Shown here piece by piece: positions 1 through 8,400 of a stretch of 48,974 nt of DNA. A program made the translations under genes and the position numbers. How positions within the stretch are numbered: the stretch's first letter is position 1; each line of letters opens with the position of its first letter. The notes beneath the pieces were generated by a model. It was not told where the DNA came from. It did no database searches and was given only the letters and a program-made list of their open reading frames with translations. This stretch comes from Alphaproteobacteria bacterium (GTDB lineage Bacteria; Pseudomonadota; Alphaproteobacteria; Micropepsales; Micropepsaceae), in NCBI GenBank assembly GCA_009693985.1, contig SHWE01000012.1:1-48974 (forward strand). Reading direction: 5' to 3'.

Positions 1-46
1 GCGCGAGGCCGTTCGTCATGCCGGTTTGCTGCGAAATCGTCGTCAT
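1..46 (-). CDS. Possible 5' end of a divergent gene (partial)
   Basis: An open minus-strand frame begins with ATG at 46 and runs off the window edge. It reads MTTISQQTGMTNGLA, with a second possible ATG at 19. No convincing ribosome binding site precedes either ATG. The 125 bases between it and the plus-strand dioxygenase would be a shared divergent promoter region. The visible part is too short to assign a function, and it may not be a gene. Confidence 0.3.
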   Translation of the reverse strand, partial: MTTISQQTGMTNGLA

Positions 47-170
47 AGGATTTCTGCCGATACCGTGAACGTGTCGCTATATAGTAGAAAGAACCGATGT
101 TGCGCGGTAGGGCCCCCTTTCGGTACTCTTGCCCCCATCGCTATCGAAATTCCCTTGCGGGGGACGAAAA

Positions 171-1031
171 ATGGGAACTGCCACCAAGACGCGTTTGGAC
201 ATCGTTCCGCTGACCAAGCATATCGGCGCGGAAATCCGCGGGCTGGATTTGCGCGAGAAGCCCGACGACGAGACCGTGCGGGCGATCTATCAAGCCTGGC
301 TCGATCATCTGGTCATCGTCTTTCCCGGCCAGAAGCTTTCCCAAGAGGATTTGATCCGCGCCACGCATTATTTCGGCGATCTGGGCACGCTCGACCGCCC
401 CGCCAAATATCATCCGCCCGGCTTTTCGCGGATGCTGCCCGGCATCATGCTGATCTCGAACATCCGCGAGAATGGCGAGCCGATCGGCGCGCTGCCCGAC
501 GGCGAGATGATGTTCCATCACGACATGATCCATAAACCGGTGCCGAGCAAAGGGACGATGCTCTATTCGGTGGAAATTCCCTCGGAAGGCGGCAACACGC
601 TGTTCGCCAGCGGCTACGCCGCCTATGAGACGCTCGATCCCGCCATCCGTGCGCCGCTCGAAGGCACGCGCGCGCTGCACCATTACAATTACGGCTCGCA
701 GCAACGCGGCCAGGGCGGCGTCGAAGCCTTCAACGAATGTGTCCATCCGACGTTCCGCACCCATGAGGAGACCGGCCGCAAGGCCGTCTACGTGAACCGT
801 CTGATGACGGTGAAGGTGATGGACATGGAGCCCGCGGAAAGCGACCGGTTGCTCAACGCGCTGTTCGACCATGCCGAGAAGCCGGAATTCGTCTACGAGC
901 ATGTCTGGCGCCTTGGCGATGTTCTCTTGTGGGACAATCGCTGCTCGTCCCATGCGCGCACCGATTTTCCCTCCAGCGAGCGCCGCCTGATGATGCGCAC
1001 CACGGTCGCCGGCACGACGCGGCCCATTTGA
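171..1031 (+). CDS. TauD/TfdA-family Fe(II)/2-oxoglutarate-dependent dioxygenase
   Basis: A 286-residue protein of about the usual TauD/TfdA length. The facial triad is visible: HxD at H116-D118 (FHHDM) and the distal His H261 in WDNRCSSHART, followed by an Arg-rich stretch (ERRLMMR, about 270-276) expected to bind 2-oxoglutarate. The family hydroxylates sulfonates, aryloxyacetates and similar small acids, usually causing C-S or C-O cleavage; the substrate cannot be read here. I chose ATG 171, preceded by GGGGGACGAAAA, over an upstream in-frame start at 129. The stop overlaps the next start (TGATG), so it is translationally coupled to the TctC gene and heads the series that continues into the F420 genes. 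Confidence 0.88.
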   Translation: MGTATKTRLDIVPLTKHIGAEIRGLDLREKPDDETVRAIYQAWLDHLVIVFPGQKLSQEDLIRATHYFGDLGTLDRPAKYHPPGFSRMLPGIMLISNIRENGEPIGALPDGEMMFHHDMIHKPVPSKGTMLYSVEIPSEGGNTLFASGYAAYETLDPAIRAPLEGTRALHHYNYGSQQRGQGGVEAFNECVHPTFRTHEETGRKAVYVNRLMTVKVMDMEPAESDRLLNALFDHAEKPEFVYEHVWRLGDVLLWDNRCSSHARTDFPSSERRLMMRTTVAGTTRPI

Positions 1032-2050
1032 TGGCCCGGTGCGTGACGCGCTTGCTTGGATTTGTGATGGCATTTCTGCTTTGCGCCGCCACGGCGCAAG
1101 CGGCCGAATTTTATCGCGGCAAGTCCGTCACGCTGATCGTCAGTTCCAGTCCGGGCGGCGGCTACGACATCATGGCGCGCACCATCGCCAAATATCTCGG
1201 CCGGCATCTGCCCGGAAATCCGCGCATCGTCGTCAGCAACATGCCGGGCGCGGGTGGCATCGTGGCGATGAATTATGCCTATCGCGGCGCCCCCAAGGAC
1301 GGCACCTTCATCGCGGCGATGCAGAACAACATACCGTTCGAGCCGCTGCTCGGCACGCCGGAAGCGCGCTTCGTCGCCACCGAGTTCAACTGGCTCGGCT
1401 CGCCCAGCGTCGAAGTCGGGCTGATCGCCGTCTGGCATACCGTGCCGGTGAATTCGCTCCCCGATCTGAAGCGGCGCGAGATTGCCGTCGGCTCCTCGGG
1501 CGCGAATTCGACGCCGAGCTTCTATGCGCGTCTGCTCAACGAGACGCTCGGCACCAAGATGCGAATCGTCGTCGGCTATCCCGGCCAGAACGAAGTCTAT
1601 CTGGCGATGGAGCGCGGCGAGGTCGATGGCTTCCCCAGCATGTTCTACAACACGCTGAACGCGACGCGGCCCAATTGGCGCGCCGAGAAGAACATCAAGC
1701 TGCTTCTGCAATATGGGCTGGAGAAGGAGCCGGCATTGGCGAACGTGCCGTCCGCGCTCGATCTCGTCACCAACCCCGAAGACAAACAGCTGATGCAGGC
1801 GGGCCTTGCCATGGTGACGCTGGGCCGGCCCTATCTGATGCCGCCGGGCGTTCCCGCCGACCGTGTGGCGCAGATGCGCAAGGCGTTCGAAGGGACGTTC
1901 AACGATCCCGGTTTTCGCGCCGATGCGAACCGCATGTCGCTCGGTGTCAACACGCCCAAGACCGGCGCCGAAGTGCAAAAATTGATAGAAGACGCCTACC
2001 GCTCCCCACCCAAAACCATCGACCGCTTGCGAAAGCTGTCGCTCCACTAA
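1031..2050 (+). CDS. Tripartite tricarboxylate transporter (TctC/Bug) substrate-binding protein
   Basis: A 339-residue protein with a clear signal peptide (hydrophobic core GFVMAFLLCAATAQA, cleavage likely before AEFYRGK). The mature part has Bug/TctC hallmarks: FYRGKSVTLIVSSSPGGGYD at the N-terminus, NMPGAGGIVAMNY, and YLAMERGEVDG near the hinge. These periplasmic proteins bind carboxylates, including aromatic acids, for TctAB permeases. No tctA or tctB gene lies in the window, so it is an orphan receptor that may work with a permease elsewhere or as a sensor partner. ATG 1031 overlaps the preceding stop by one base. It resembles the second TctC protein at 10900-11952. Confidence 0.92.
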   Translation: MARCVTRLLGFVMAFLLCAATAQAAEFYRGKSVTLIVSSSPGGGYDIMARTIAKYLGRHLPGNPRIVVSNMPGAGGIVAMNYAYRGAPKDGTFIAAMQNNIPFEPLLGTPEARFVATEFNWLGSPSVEVGLIAVWHTVPVNSLPDLKRREIAVGSSGANSTPSFYARLLNETLGTKMRIVVGYPGQNEVYLAMERGEVDGFPSMFYNTLNATRPNWRAEKNIKLLLQYGLEKEPALANVPSALDLVTNPEDKQLMQAGLAMVTLGRPYLMPPGVPADRVAQMRKAFEGTFNDPGFRADANRMSLGVNTPKTGAEVQKLIEDAYRSPPKTIDRLRKLSLH

Positions 2051-2061
2051 ATCGAGGTCCC

Positions 2062-2706
2062 ATGGCGAAAATCGCGCGGCTGGAAAAACAATTGCGCGCC
2101 GGCCAGACGGCGCTGATGCTGTTCGATGCGCTCAACGGCTATCTGCACCCGGCCGATCCTAAGAAGGTGCAGTTCCTCGCCGACCGCAACATTCTGCCCA
2201 ATCTCCAGCGTCTGGTGGCGGGCGCGCGCAAAGTCGGCATGACCGCGTTCTACCCGGCGGGCGCCCATGCGCCGGGCGGCGTCGATTCCGTGGACCGGCT
2301 GACGGACACCGACATGAACCTCCAGCCCGGCGGAAGCGCCGACAATCCGATCCGGCCGCATTTCCATGCCGGCTCGAAGGACGCCGAGATCGCGCCAGAA
2401 ATCGCGCCCGGGCCGGGCGATGTCATGGTCCCCAAACAGCGCTGGAGCTCGTTTTTCCAGACCAATCTCGATTTGCAGCTGCGCGTGCGGGGCATCGACA
2501 CCATATTGATCGCGGGCGGCTCCACCGATGTTGGCATCGCCAGCACCGTCTTTGCGGCGCGCGACCTCGATTACGGCATCGTCGTGGTGCGCGACGGCTG
2601 CTATTCTTCGCGCGGGCCCAACCATGATTTCTTCATGGACCGCGTGTTTCCGCGCATGGGGCGGGTGATGAGCGTCGATCAGGCGGTCGCGTTGATGACC
2701 GCATAG
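2062..2706 (+). CDS. Isochorismatase-fold hydrolase lacking the catalytic cysteine
   Basis: A 214-residue protein of the isochorismatase/cysteine-hydrolase superfamily. The expected Asp is D22 (LFDALNGY) and the Lys is K125 (VPKQRWSSF). In the segment that normally carries the nucleophilic Cys (GxxTxxCVxxT) the sequence is GGSTDVGIAST, so Gly158 (codon GGC) replaces Cys. True isochorismatases such as PhzD are known to work without this Cys on vinyl ethers, while amidohydrolase members need it. The protein is therefore either a PhzD-like non-thiol hydrolase or inactive as an amidase. It starts 11 bases after the TctC stop and continues the same transcript. Confidence 0.85.
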   Translation: MAKIARLEKQLRAGQTALMLFDALNGYLHPADPKKVQFLADRNILPNLQRLVAGARKVGMTAFYPAGAHAPGGVDSVDRLTDTDMNLQPGGSADNPIRPHFHAGSKDAEIAPEIAPGPGDVMVPKQRWSSFFQTNLDLQLRVRGIDTILIAGGSTDVGIASTVFAARDLDYGIVVVRDGCYSSRGPNHDFFMDRVFPRMGRVMSVDQAVALMTA

Positions 2707-2729
2707 GCGGGAAGCAAGGGGAGGGGACG

Positions 2730-3536
2730 ATGGCGGCTCAGATTCGAAGCGAAGAGATCGTATGCCCCGGCGGGATGCCGGCGTTTATTGCGCGCCCCGA
2801 AGCGGCGGGCACGTTCCCCGTCGTCGTGCTGATGCATGAGCGCTATGGCTTGGTAAAGCACGCGACGGATCTGGCGCGCCGTTGCGCCGCCGATGGCTTC
2901 CTCGCGCTGGCGCCGAACTTCTTTTACCGGCACCCGGACCAGAAGGCGTTGAACGCGGGCAATGCGCGCTACGACATGACCGATCCGGAATCGGTGCAGC
3001 TGTTGAAAGCGGCGCTGACCGCGCTCGAGGGCCATCCGGCGGCGGATCGCAGCAAGGTCGCAGTGGCGGGCTATTGCCAGACCGGTCGCCACCCGCTGCT
3101 TTTCGCGGCCGAGGTTCCTATCCAGGCGGTCGTCGTGTGGTACGGCGCCGCCGCGCCGCGCGAATGGCAGGTGACGCCGGCCCAGCCGCGCGCCTTCGAC
3201 GATGTGATCGCGCGCGTGCAATGCCCGGTGTTCGGCGCTTTCGGCGCCGCCGATCATCTGATCTCGGTGGAGGACGTGCGGACGCTGCGTACTTCGCTTG
3301 AGACGCACAAAAAATCCTTCGACATAAGGCTCTATTTGGGCGCGCCGCATGGCTGGCTCAACGACACGATGCTGGGCCGCTATCGCAAACCCCAGGCCGA
3401 CGCGGCATGGGGCGCGCAGCAGGCGTTTTTGAAAGACGTGTTCGCGGGGGGCTGGCCGGCCAATCAGGTGCGCTGGCGGTTTCAAAGCGAGTTCGGTCAG
3501 GACTACGATTTTTCCAAGAATGTCAGGCTGGAGTGA
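2730..3536 (+). CDS. Dienelactone hydrolase family protein
   Basis: A 268-residue alpha/beta hydrolase of the carboxymethylenebutenolidase family. The triad is recognisable as C116 (AGYCQTGR), D175 (GAADHLIS) and H207 (GAPHGWLND), with the conserved Glu E37 in MHERYG that activates the cysteine. DLH enzymes hydrolyse dienelactones in chloroaromatic breakdown, but many paralogs act on other lactones or esters, so the substrate is open. It starts 23 bases after the previous gene with a GGGGAGGGG ribosome site and is followed after only three bases by cofG. This makes it the bridge between the catabolic genes and the F420 genes. Confidence 0.88.
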   Translation: MAAQIRSEEIVCPGGMPAFIARPEAAGTFPVVVLMHERYGLVKHATDLARRCAADGFLALAPNFFYRHPDQKALNAGNARYDMTDPESVQLLKAALTALEGHPAADRSKVAVAGYCQTGRHPLLFAAEVPIQAVVVWYGAAAPREWQVTPAQPRAFDDVIARVQCPVFGAFGAADHLISVEDVRTLRTSLETHKKSFDIRLYLGAPHGWLNDTMLGRYRKPQADAAWGAQQAFLKDVFAGGWPANQVRWRFQSEFGQDYDFSKNVRLE

Positions 3537-3539
3537 TTT

Positions 3540-4727
3540 TTGGGCGCGCCAGAGCTGAAATTTTCCACTTCGCGGATCGACGACGCGCTTGCGCGGGGCG
3601 CGCGCGGGGCCGGCATCGCGCGCGAAGACGCGATGCTGTTGATGGAAGAAGCCGCGCTCGGCGATCTTCTCGAAGCGGCGGCACGGTTGCGCGATGCGGG
3701 TCGTGGGCGGATCGTTTCCTATTCGCGCAAAGTGTTCATCCCGCTCACCCATCTGTGCCGCGATTATTGTGGCTATTGCACCTTCCGCAGCGACCCTAAG
3801 CCGGGGCACGCGCCCTATATGACTCCCGCCGAAGTGTTGGCGGTGGCCGAAGCGGGCGTGCGCGCGGGCTGCAAGGAGGCGCTGTTCAGCCTCGGCGATC
3901 AGCCGGAGCGTATCTTTCCCGAAGCGCGCGAATTTCTGACCCGGCACGGCTATGAGACGACGCTCGATTATCTGGCGGCGATGACGCTTCTGGTGCTGGA
4001 GAAGACGGGCCTGCTGCCGCACGCCAATCCCGGTGTGATGGGCGCCGATGATCTCGCGCGTTTGCGTCAGACCAATGTCAGCCTCGGCCTGATGCTGGAA
4101 AGCACGAGCACGCGGCTGCGCCACAAAGGCGCTGCCCATTGGCGCGCGCCCGACAAGGCCCCGGCGCTGCGTCTTTGCACCATCGAAGAGGCGGGGCGGC
4201 AACGGATTGCCTTCACCACCGGCATTCTGATCGGCATCGGCGAGACGCTGGCCGAGCGTGTCGATTCCCTCTTCGCCATTCGGTCGCTGCATCAAGCCTA
4301 CGGCCATATCCAGGAAGTGCTGATCCAGCCTTTCCGGGCCAAAGCGGACACGCGGATGGCGAACGGCGACGAGCCTTCGGTCGCCGATTTGCAGCGCACG
4401 CTGGCGGTGGCGCGGCTCATTTTCGGCGGCGGCGTGAACATCCAGTCGCCGCCCAATCTCGTTTCGGACGATTATCCGCTGTTGCTGGCTGCCGGCATCA
4501 ATGATTGGGGCGGCATCTCGCCGGTGACGCGCGATTTCATCAATCCCGAAGCCGCCTGGCCGCAAATTCCGACGCTTGCGGCTCGCGCGCGCGAATCGGG
4601 TTACGAACTTCGCGAGCGGCTGGCGGTGTACCCCGAATTCGCCAATGCGTATTTCATCGCGCCCGAATTGCGGGTGGCCCTGGCACGGCATTGTGGAAAC
4701 GATCTTTATGCAAGAGAGAGCGCGTAG
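3540..4727 (+). CDS. cofG: 7,8-didemethyl-8-hydroxy-5-deazariboflavin (Fo) synthase subunit CofG
   Basis: A 395-residue radical SAM enzyme. The CX3CX2C cluster motif is at C73, C77 and C80 (HLCRDYCGYC), followed by TFRSDPKPGHAPYM typical of CofG. With CofH it makes the deazaflavin Fo from tyrosine and 5-amino-6-ribitylaminouracil, the committed step of F420 synthesis, in the cytoplasm. It is a stand-alone subunit, unlike the fused FbiC of actinobacteria. The start is TTG at 3540, supported by GGAG six bases upstream. Its stop is immediately followed by the ATG of cofH with no gap. Confidence 0.95.
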   Translation: MGAPELKFSTSRIDDALARGARGAGIAREDAMLLMEEAALGDLLEAAARLRDAGRGRIVSYSRKVFIPLTHLCRDYCGYCTFRSDPKPGHAPYMTPAEVLAVAEAGVRAGCKEALFSLGDQPERIFPEAREFLTRHGYETTLDYLAAMTLLVLEKTGLLPHANPGVMGADDLARLRQTNVSLGLMLESTSTRLRHKGAAHWRAPDKAPALRLCTIEEAGRQRIAFTTGILIGIGETLAERVDSLFAIRSLHQAYGHIQEVLIQPFRAKADTRMANGDEPSVADLQRTLAVARLIFGGGVNIQSPPNLVSDDYPLLLAAGINDWGGISPVTRDFINPEAAWPQIPTLAARARESGYELRERLAVYPEFANAYFIAPELRVALARHCGNDLYARESA

Positions 4728-5969
4728 ATGACAAAGGCCATGGATCCGCGCTGGCACGATACGCCCTGGCAACAGGCTTTGTCGCAAAGCTCGCCGGCAA
4801 TTGCGCGCCTTCTGGAACGTACGCTCGAAGGCGCCGAGCTTGGCTTCGACGAGGGTCTCGCGCTCGCCAATGTCGAAAGCACCGATTTGCTTGCGCTGGT
4901 GAAAGTCGCGGACGAGTTGCGCCGCCGCACGGTCGGCGATTGCCTGACCTATGTGGTCAATCGCAATCTCAACTTCACCAATGTCTGCTTCGTCGGCTGC
5001 GGCTTTTGCGGCTTCTCGCGCGGGCCGAAGGCGAAGGACGCCTATTTCCATTCCACCGAAACGCTGCTCGGCAAAGCGCGCGACGCGGTGGCGCTCGGCG
5101 CGACCGAACTCTGCATCCAGGGCGGGTTGCCGCGCGATCTCAAGGGCGCCTATTACGCCGACCTCTTGCGCGAGCTTCACGGCGCGCTGCCTGAGCTGCA
5201 TCTGCATGCCTATTCGCCGATGGAGATTTCCTACGGCGTCGAGAAGACGGGGCTTTCGCTTCCCGAACATCTGGCCTCGTTGAAGGCGGCAGGCCTCGGC
5301 AGCATTCCCGGCACGGCGGCGGAAATTCTCGACGATGCCGTGCGCGGCGAACTCTCGCCCAACAAGCTGACCGTGACGCGCTGGATCGAAGTGATCCGCG
5401 CCGCGCACCAAGCCGGCATTCCGTCCACCTCGACGATGATGTACGGCCACACCGAGACGCGCGCCCATTGGGTGCGGCACATGCTGCTGCTGCGTGACAT
5501 TCAGAAAGACACCGGCGGCTTCACCGAATTCGTGCCGCTGGGCTTCATCCATTCCGAGACGCGGCTGTTCCAAAAGGGCGGCGCGCGGGCCGGCGCGTCC
5601 TTCGCCGAAGACCTCATCGTGCACGCGCTGGCGCGGCTGCTGCTCAACAACCACATTCCCAATCTGCAAGTGTCCTGGGTGAAGCTCGGTTTCGAAGGCG
5701 CGCTGGCCTGTCTCGAAGCCGGCGCCAATGATTTCTCCGGCACGCTGATGGAGGAGAGCATCTCCAAGGCGGCGGGCGCCGATTACGGCGAGTCCGTCTT
5801 GCCTGGCGAATTGCGGGCGATGATCCGTTCCATCGGACGCGTACCAGCCGAGCGTTACACCACGTACGAAATCCGCCGCCGGTTCGATACGCCCGATGCC
5901 GACGAACGCCTGCCGGTGGAGCGGATGCCGGCGACGACAGCCCGCACGCCAGTAGCCCTCGGCTATTAG
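4728..5969 (+). CDS. cofH: Fo synthase subunit CofH
   Basis: A 413-residue radical SAM protein with CX3CX2C at C87, C91 and C94 (NVCFVGCGFCGFSRG). Further family signatures are ELCIQGGLPRDLKG, HAYSPMEISYG and the C-terminal segment GANDFSGTLMEESISKAAGA shared by CofH and MqnE/MqnC relatives. The partner cofG next door and the following cofD exclude the menaquinone futalosine pathway. CofH couples the tyrosine-derived radical to the ribityl-uracil precursor, giving the intermediate that CofG turns into Fo. ATG 4728 directly abuts the cofG stop, consistent with coupled translation of the two subunits. Confidence 0.95.
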   Translation: MTKAMDPRWHDTPWQQALSQSSPAIARLLERTLEGAELGFDEGLALANVESTDLLALVKVADELRRRTVGDCLTYVVNRNLNFTNVCFVGCGFCGFSRGPKAKDAYFHSTETLLGKARDAVALGATELCIQGGLPRDLKGAYYADLLRELHGALPELHLHAYSPMEISYGVEKTGLSLPEHLASLKAAGLGSIPGTAAEILDDAVRGELSPNKLTVTRWIEVIRAAHQAGIPSTSTMMYGHTETRAHWVRHMLLLRDIQKDTGGFTEFVPLGFIHSETRLFQKGGARAGASFAEDLIVHALARLLLNNHIPNLQVSWVKLGFEGALACLEAGANDFSGTLMEESISKAAGADYGESVLPGELRAMIRSIGRVPAERYTTYEIRRRFDTPDADERLPVERMPATTARTPVALGY

Positions 5970-5971
5970 CA

Positions 5972-6913
5972 ATGAAGATCGGCGTTCTCGCGGGCGGCGT
6001 CGGCGGAGCGAAGCTGGCGCTCGGTCTTTACCGCACGATGGACCCGGTCGATCTCACCATCATCGCCAACACCGGCGACGACATCGTGATGCATGGGCTG
6101 CATATTTCGCCCGATCCCGACATCCTGATGTACACGCTGGCCGATCGCGTGAATCCGGAAACGGGTTGGGGCCAGCGCGAGGAAAGCTTTCGCGTCGCCG
6201 AAGGGCTCAAAGCCTATGGCCGCGCCGTGTGGTTCAATCTCGGCGACCGCGACCTTGCCACTCACATCCACCGCACGGCGATGATGAAGGATGGCGCGAC
6301 GCTATCCCAGGCAATCGATTCCATCCGTCAGGCGCTCGGGGTGACGGCGCGCATTCTGCCGATGAGCGACACCTATGTCCCGACCATGCTCGACACCGAT
6401 GAAGGGCGGATGCATCTACAGGATTATTTCGTCCGCCGCCGCTGTGAACCCAAATTGCGCGGCATAGATTTCGAAGGCGTCGCTGCCGCGGCGCCTGCGC
6501 CCGGCGTCGTCGAAGCCATCGCGCAAGCCGATGGCATCCTCATCGCGCCGAGCAATCCCCTCATCAGCATCGGGCCGATACTCGCCGTCCCCGGCATTCG
6601 GGAAGCGCTTCGCGGCAGGCGCGAGCAAATCGTCGCGGTGTGTCCGCTGGTCGGCGGAAAATCGTTAAAAGGCCCATCCGACAAGATGTTGGCCGAACTT
6701 GGGTATGAGGTCTCCGCGCCCGGCGTGGCCAAGCTCTATCGGGATTTCTGTGCAACGATGGTCGTCGACGATAGCGATTCGACAGCAAAGCCTGCTATCG
6801 AAGTGCTGGGGGTGAAGGCCGTGGTCTGTCCGACCATCATGCGCGACCTGGCCGACAAGGAAAGGCTCGCGCGCGAAGTGCTGCGGGTCCTGCACAGCGG
6901 GACGCGCCCATGA
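5972..6913 (+). CDS. cofD: 2-phospho-L-lactate transferase family protein CofD
   Basis: A 313-residue CofD/FbiA homolog of normal length. Diagnostic motifs are the N-terminal GVLAGGVGGAKLALGL, the ANTGDD motif at about 33-38, FNLGDRDLATHIHR, and IAPSNPLISIGPIL near 190-205. The enzyme transfers the phospho-acid moiety from a guanylylated donor to Fo, giving F420-0 or its dehydro or 3-phosphoglycerate variant. It starts two bases after cofH and overlaps cofC by four bases (ATGA), placing it firmly in the operon. The donor depends on the specificity of CofC and cannot be decided here. Confidence 0.95.
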   Translation: MKIGVLAGGVGGAKLALGLYRTMDPVDLTIIANTGDDIVMHGLHISPDPDILMYTLADRVNPETGWGQREESFRVAEGLKAYGRAVWFNLGDRDLATHIHRTAMMKDGATLSQAIDSIRQALGVTARILPMSDTYVPTMLDTDEGRMHLQDYFVRRRCEPKLRGIDFEGVAAAAPAPGVVEAIAQADGILIAPSNPLISIGPILAVPGIREALRGRREQIVAVCPLVGGKSLKGPSDKMLAELGYEVSAPGVAKLYRDFCATMVVDDSDSTAKPAIEVLGVKAVVCPTIMRDLADKERLAREVLRVLHSGTRP

Positions 6914-7587
6914 AGGCGATCCTGATCCCGATCAAGCTTTTCAACCGCTCCAAGCAGAGGCTGGCGGCGCATTTTTCGGAACGCGCGCGCACGGCGCTGG
7001 CCGAGGCGATGTGCAGCGATTTCTTCCGCGTGATCGCGCAGGTGCGCGGCATCGACCGCGTCTACATCGTCAGCCAGGAGGCGCGCGCGCTCGACATGGC
7101 GCGCAGCCTCAAATGGGACATCAACGCGGAAACAGAACAGCATTCCGAAAGCCGCTCGGTCGATGCGGCCTCGCGCTATTGCCAGATGCTGGGCGTGCGG
7201 TCGCTGTTGCGGCTTCCGATGGACCTTCCGCTGGCGCAAGCCGGCGACATCGAGGCGATCTTCGCCAAGGTGAAGGAGGGACCTTGCGCCGTTCTTGTTC
7301 CTTCGCGCGGCAGCACCGGGACCAACGCGCTGTTGCGTTCGCCGCCGACTTTGTTCCCGTCGCATTTCGGGCCGGGCAGTTTCGCGCGTCATGTCAGAGA
7401 CGCCACGCGGGCAGGCGCGCGGGTGGAAATCTTGCGCCTGCCGCGCATCGCGCTCGACATCGACGAGATCGAAGATTTGCACGTGTTGCGCCACCGCTTG
7501 GCCGGCGACAGCGCCGTTTCGCGCTGGCTGGCGCAATATCTCGGCGAGAAGATTACCGAAACAAGTCCTTCCCGGCTGGCCGGATAA
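6910..7587 (+). CDS. cofC: Phospho-acid guanylyltransferase CofC
   Basis: A 225-residue nucleotidyltransferase of the CofC/FbiD family. Visible features are MKAILIPIKLFNRSKQRL at the N-terminus (a nucleotide-binding loop with Lys/Arg), LRLPMDLPLA in place of the usual D-x-D region, PSRGSTGTNALL, and FGPGSFARHV toward the C-terminus. It activates 2-phospholactate, phosphoenolpyruvate or 3-phosphoglycerate with GTP for CofD. Proteobacterial CofC from Paraburkholderia rhizoxinica prefers 3-phosphoglycerate, so a 3PG-F420 is possible, but this is inference. It overlaps cofD at the start, and its 3' end overlaps the opposing cofE by 35 bases. Confidence 0.93.
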   Translation: MKAILIPIKLFNRSKQRLAAHFSERARTALAEAMCSDFFRVIAQVRGIDRVYIVSQEARALDMARSLKWDINAETEQHSESRSVDAASRYCQMLGVRSLLRLPMDLPLAQAGDIEAIFAKVKEGPCAVLVPSRGSTGTNALLRSPPTLFPSHFGPGSFARHVRDATRAGARVEILRLPRIALDIDEIEDLHVLRHRLAGDSAVSRWLAQYLGEKITETSPSRLAG

Positions 7588-8302
7588 GGTCGTGGCCTGA
7601 GCCGTCGCCGCCGCTTGCAGCGAAACCGCGCACGATGGCGACGGGCACGCGGGTCAGCTTGCCCATGACGAGTTCGGCTGCCGAGGCGATCTCGTCGGCC
7701 ACCGCGATGATTGTTGCCTGCAACAGCTTGCCGCCGGAATCTTTCTGTCCGCGGTAGTCGGTGAGCGGCGCGAAGCCGGCGACGCCGAGCGCGACATTGA
7801 CGAGGCCCTCGCGCCAGGCGCGCCCGAACGTATCGGCGATAATGATTCCGACGGACACGCCGAACGCGCCTTGCAATTGCGCTTGCAGCGTGCGCGCCGA
7901 GGCGTCGGGATCTTCCGGCAACAGGATTGCGGTGCCGTCCTCGGCATTGGAAAGATCGATGCCGGCATTGGCGCATACGAAGCCGTGGCGCGTCTCGGCG
8001 ATGATGACGCCACGCTCCATCCGCACGATGCGTTTGGCTTCGCGCAGGACCAGCTCGACCGCGCGCGGGTTCTTGTCCCATTCCTTTGCCCAATCCGACG
8101 CGCGCTCCGAAGGCGCAATGGTCTCGAGCGGAACGACTGCGCCTTCCGCTTTGGACACGATCTTTTGGGCGATGACAAAGATGTCGCCTGCCTCCACGCG
8201 AAAGCCTTGCGCCCGCGCCGCGTCCGCAATCAGGCGCGATAGATCGTCGTTCCGTTTCACCTCCGGCAGGCCGGAAAGAGGAAAGATTTGCAGAGGAGTC
8301 AT
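7553..8302 (-). CDS. cofE: Coenzyme F420:L-glutamate ligase CofE
   Basis: A 249-residue single-domain CofE. Signatures include the N-terminal PLQIFPLSGLPEVKRNDDL, GDIFVIAQKIVSKAEGAVV, the NPRAVELVLREAKRIVR helix, and IIIADTFGRAWREGLVNVAL. It adds glutamates to F420-0 using GTP. It lacks the C-terminal nitroreductase-like domain of actinobacterial FbiB. It is the only F420 biosynthesis gene on the minus strand, tail-to-tail with cofC. ATG 8302 is preferred; an in-frame GTG lies at 8308, and neither has a clear ribosome site. Its promoter region (8303-8400) is shared with the divergent npdG-like gene. Confidence 0.94.
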   Translation of the reverse strand: MTPLQIFPLSGLPEVKRNDDLSRLIADAARAQGFRVEAGDIFVIAQKIVSKAEGAVVPLETIAPSERASDWAKEWDKNPRAVELVLREAKRIVRMERGVIIAETRHGFVCANAGIDLSNAEDGTAILLPEDPDASARTLQAQLQGAFGVSVGIIIADTFGRAWREGLVNVALGVAGFAPLTDYRGQKDSGGKLLQATIIAVADEIASAAELVMGKLTRVPVAIVRGFAASGGDGSGHDLIRPAGKDLFR

Positions 8303-8400
8303 GGGCACCGTTCAATTCGCGAAACGACATTAGCCGAAAATCTTGCGAGGATGGCGGCGGCGTGACACAAGCGTTGCGGTTTTCAACGGGCGGGTAGGGC

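Noticed and set aside
4728-5969. Menaquinone futalosine pathway enzyme (MqnC/MqnE) for the CofH-like protein
   Set aside because: It abuts cofG and is followed by cofD and cofC, and no mqnA, mqnB or mqnD is present.
2679-5972. A 1097-codon open frame on the minus strand
   Set aside because: It is antisense to the DLH, cofG and cofH genes, Arg/His-rich with no family motifs; long antisense frames are common in GC-rich DNA.
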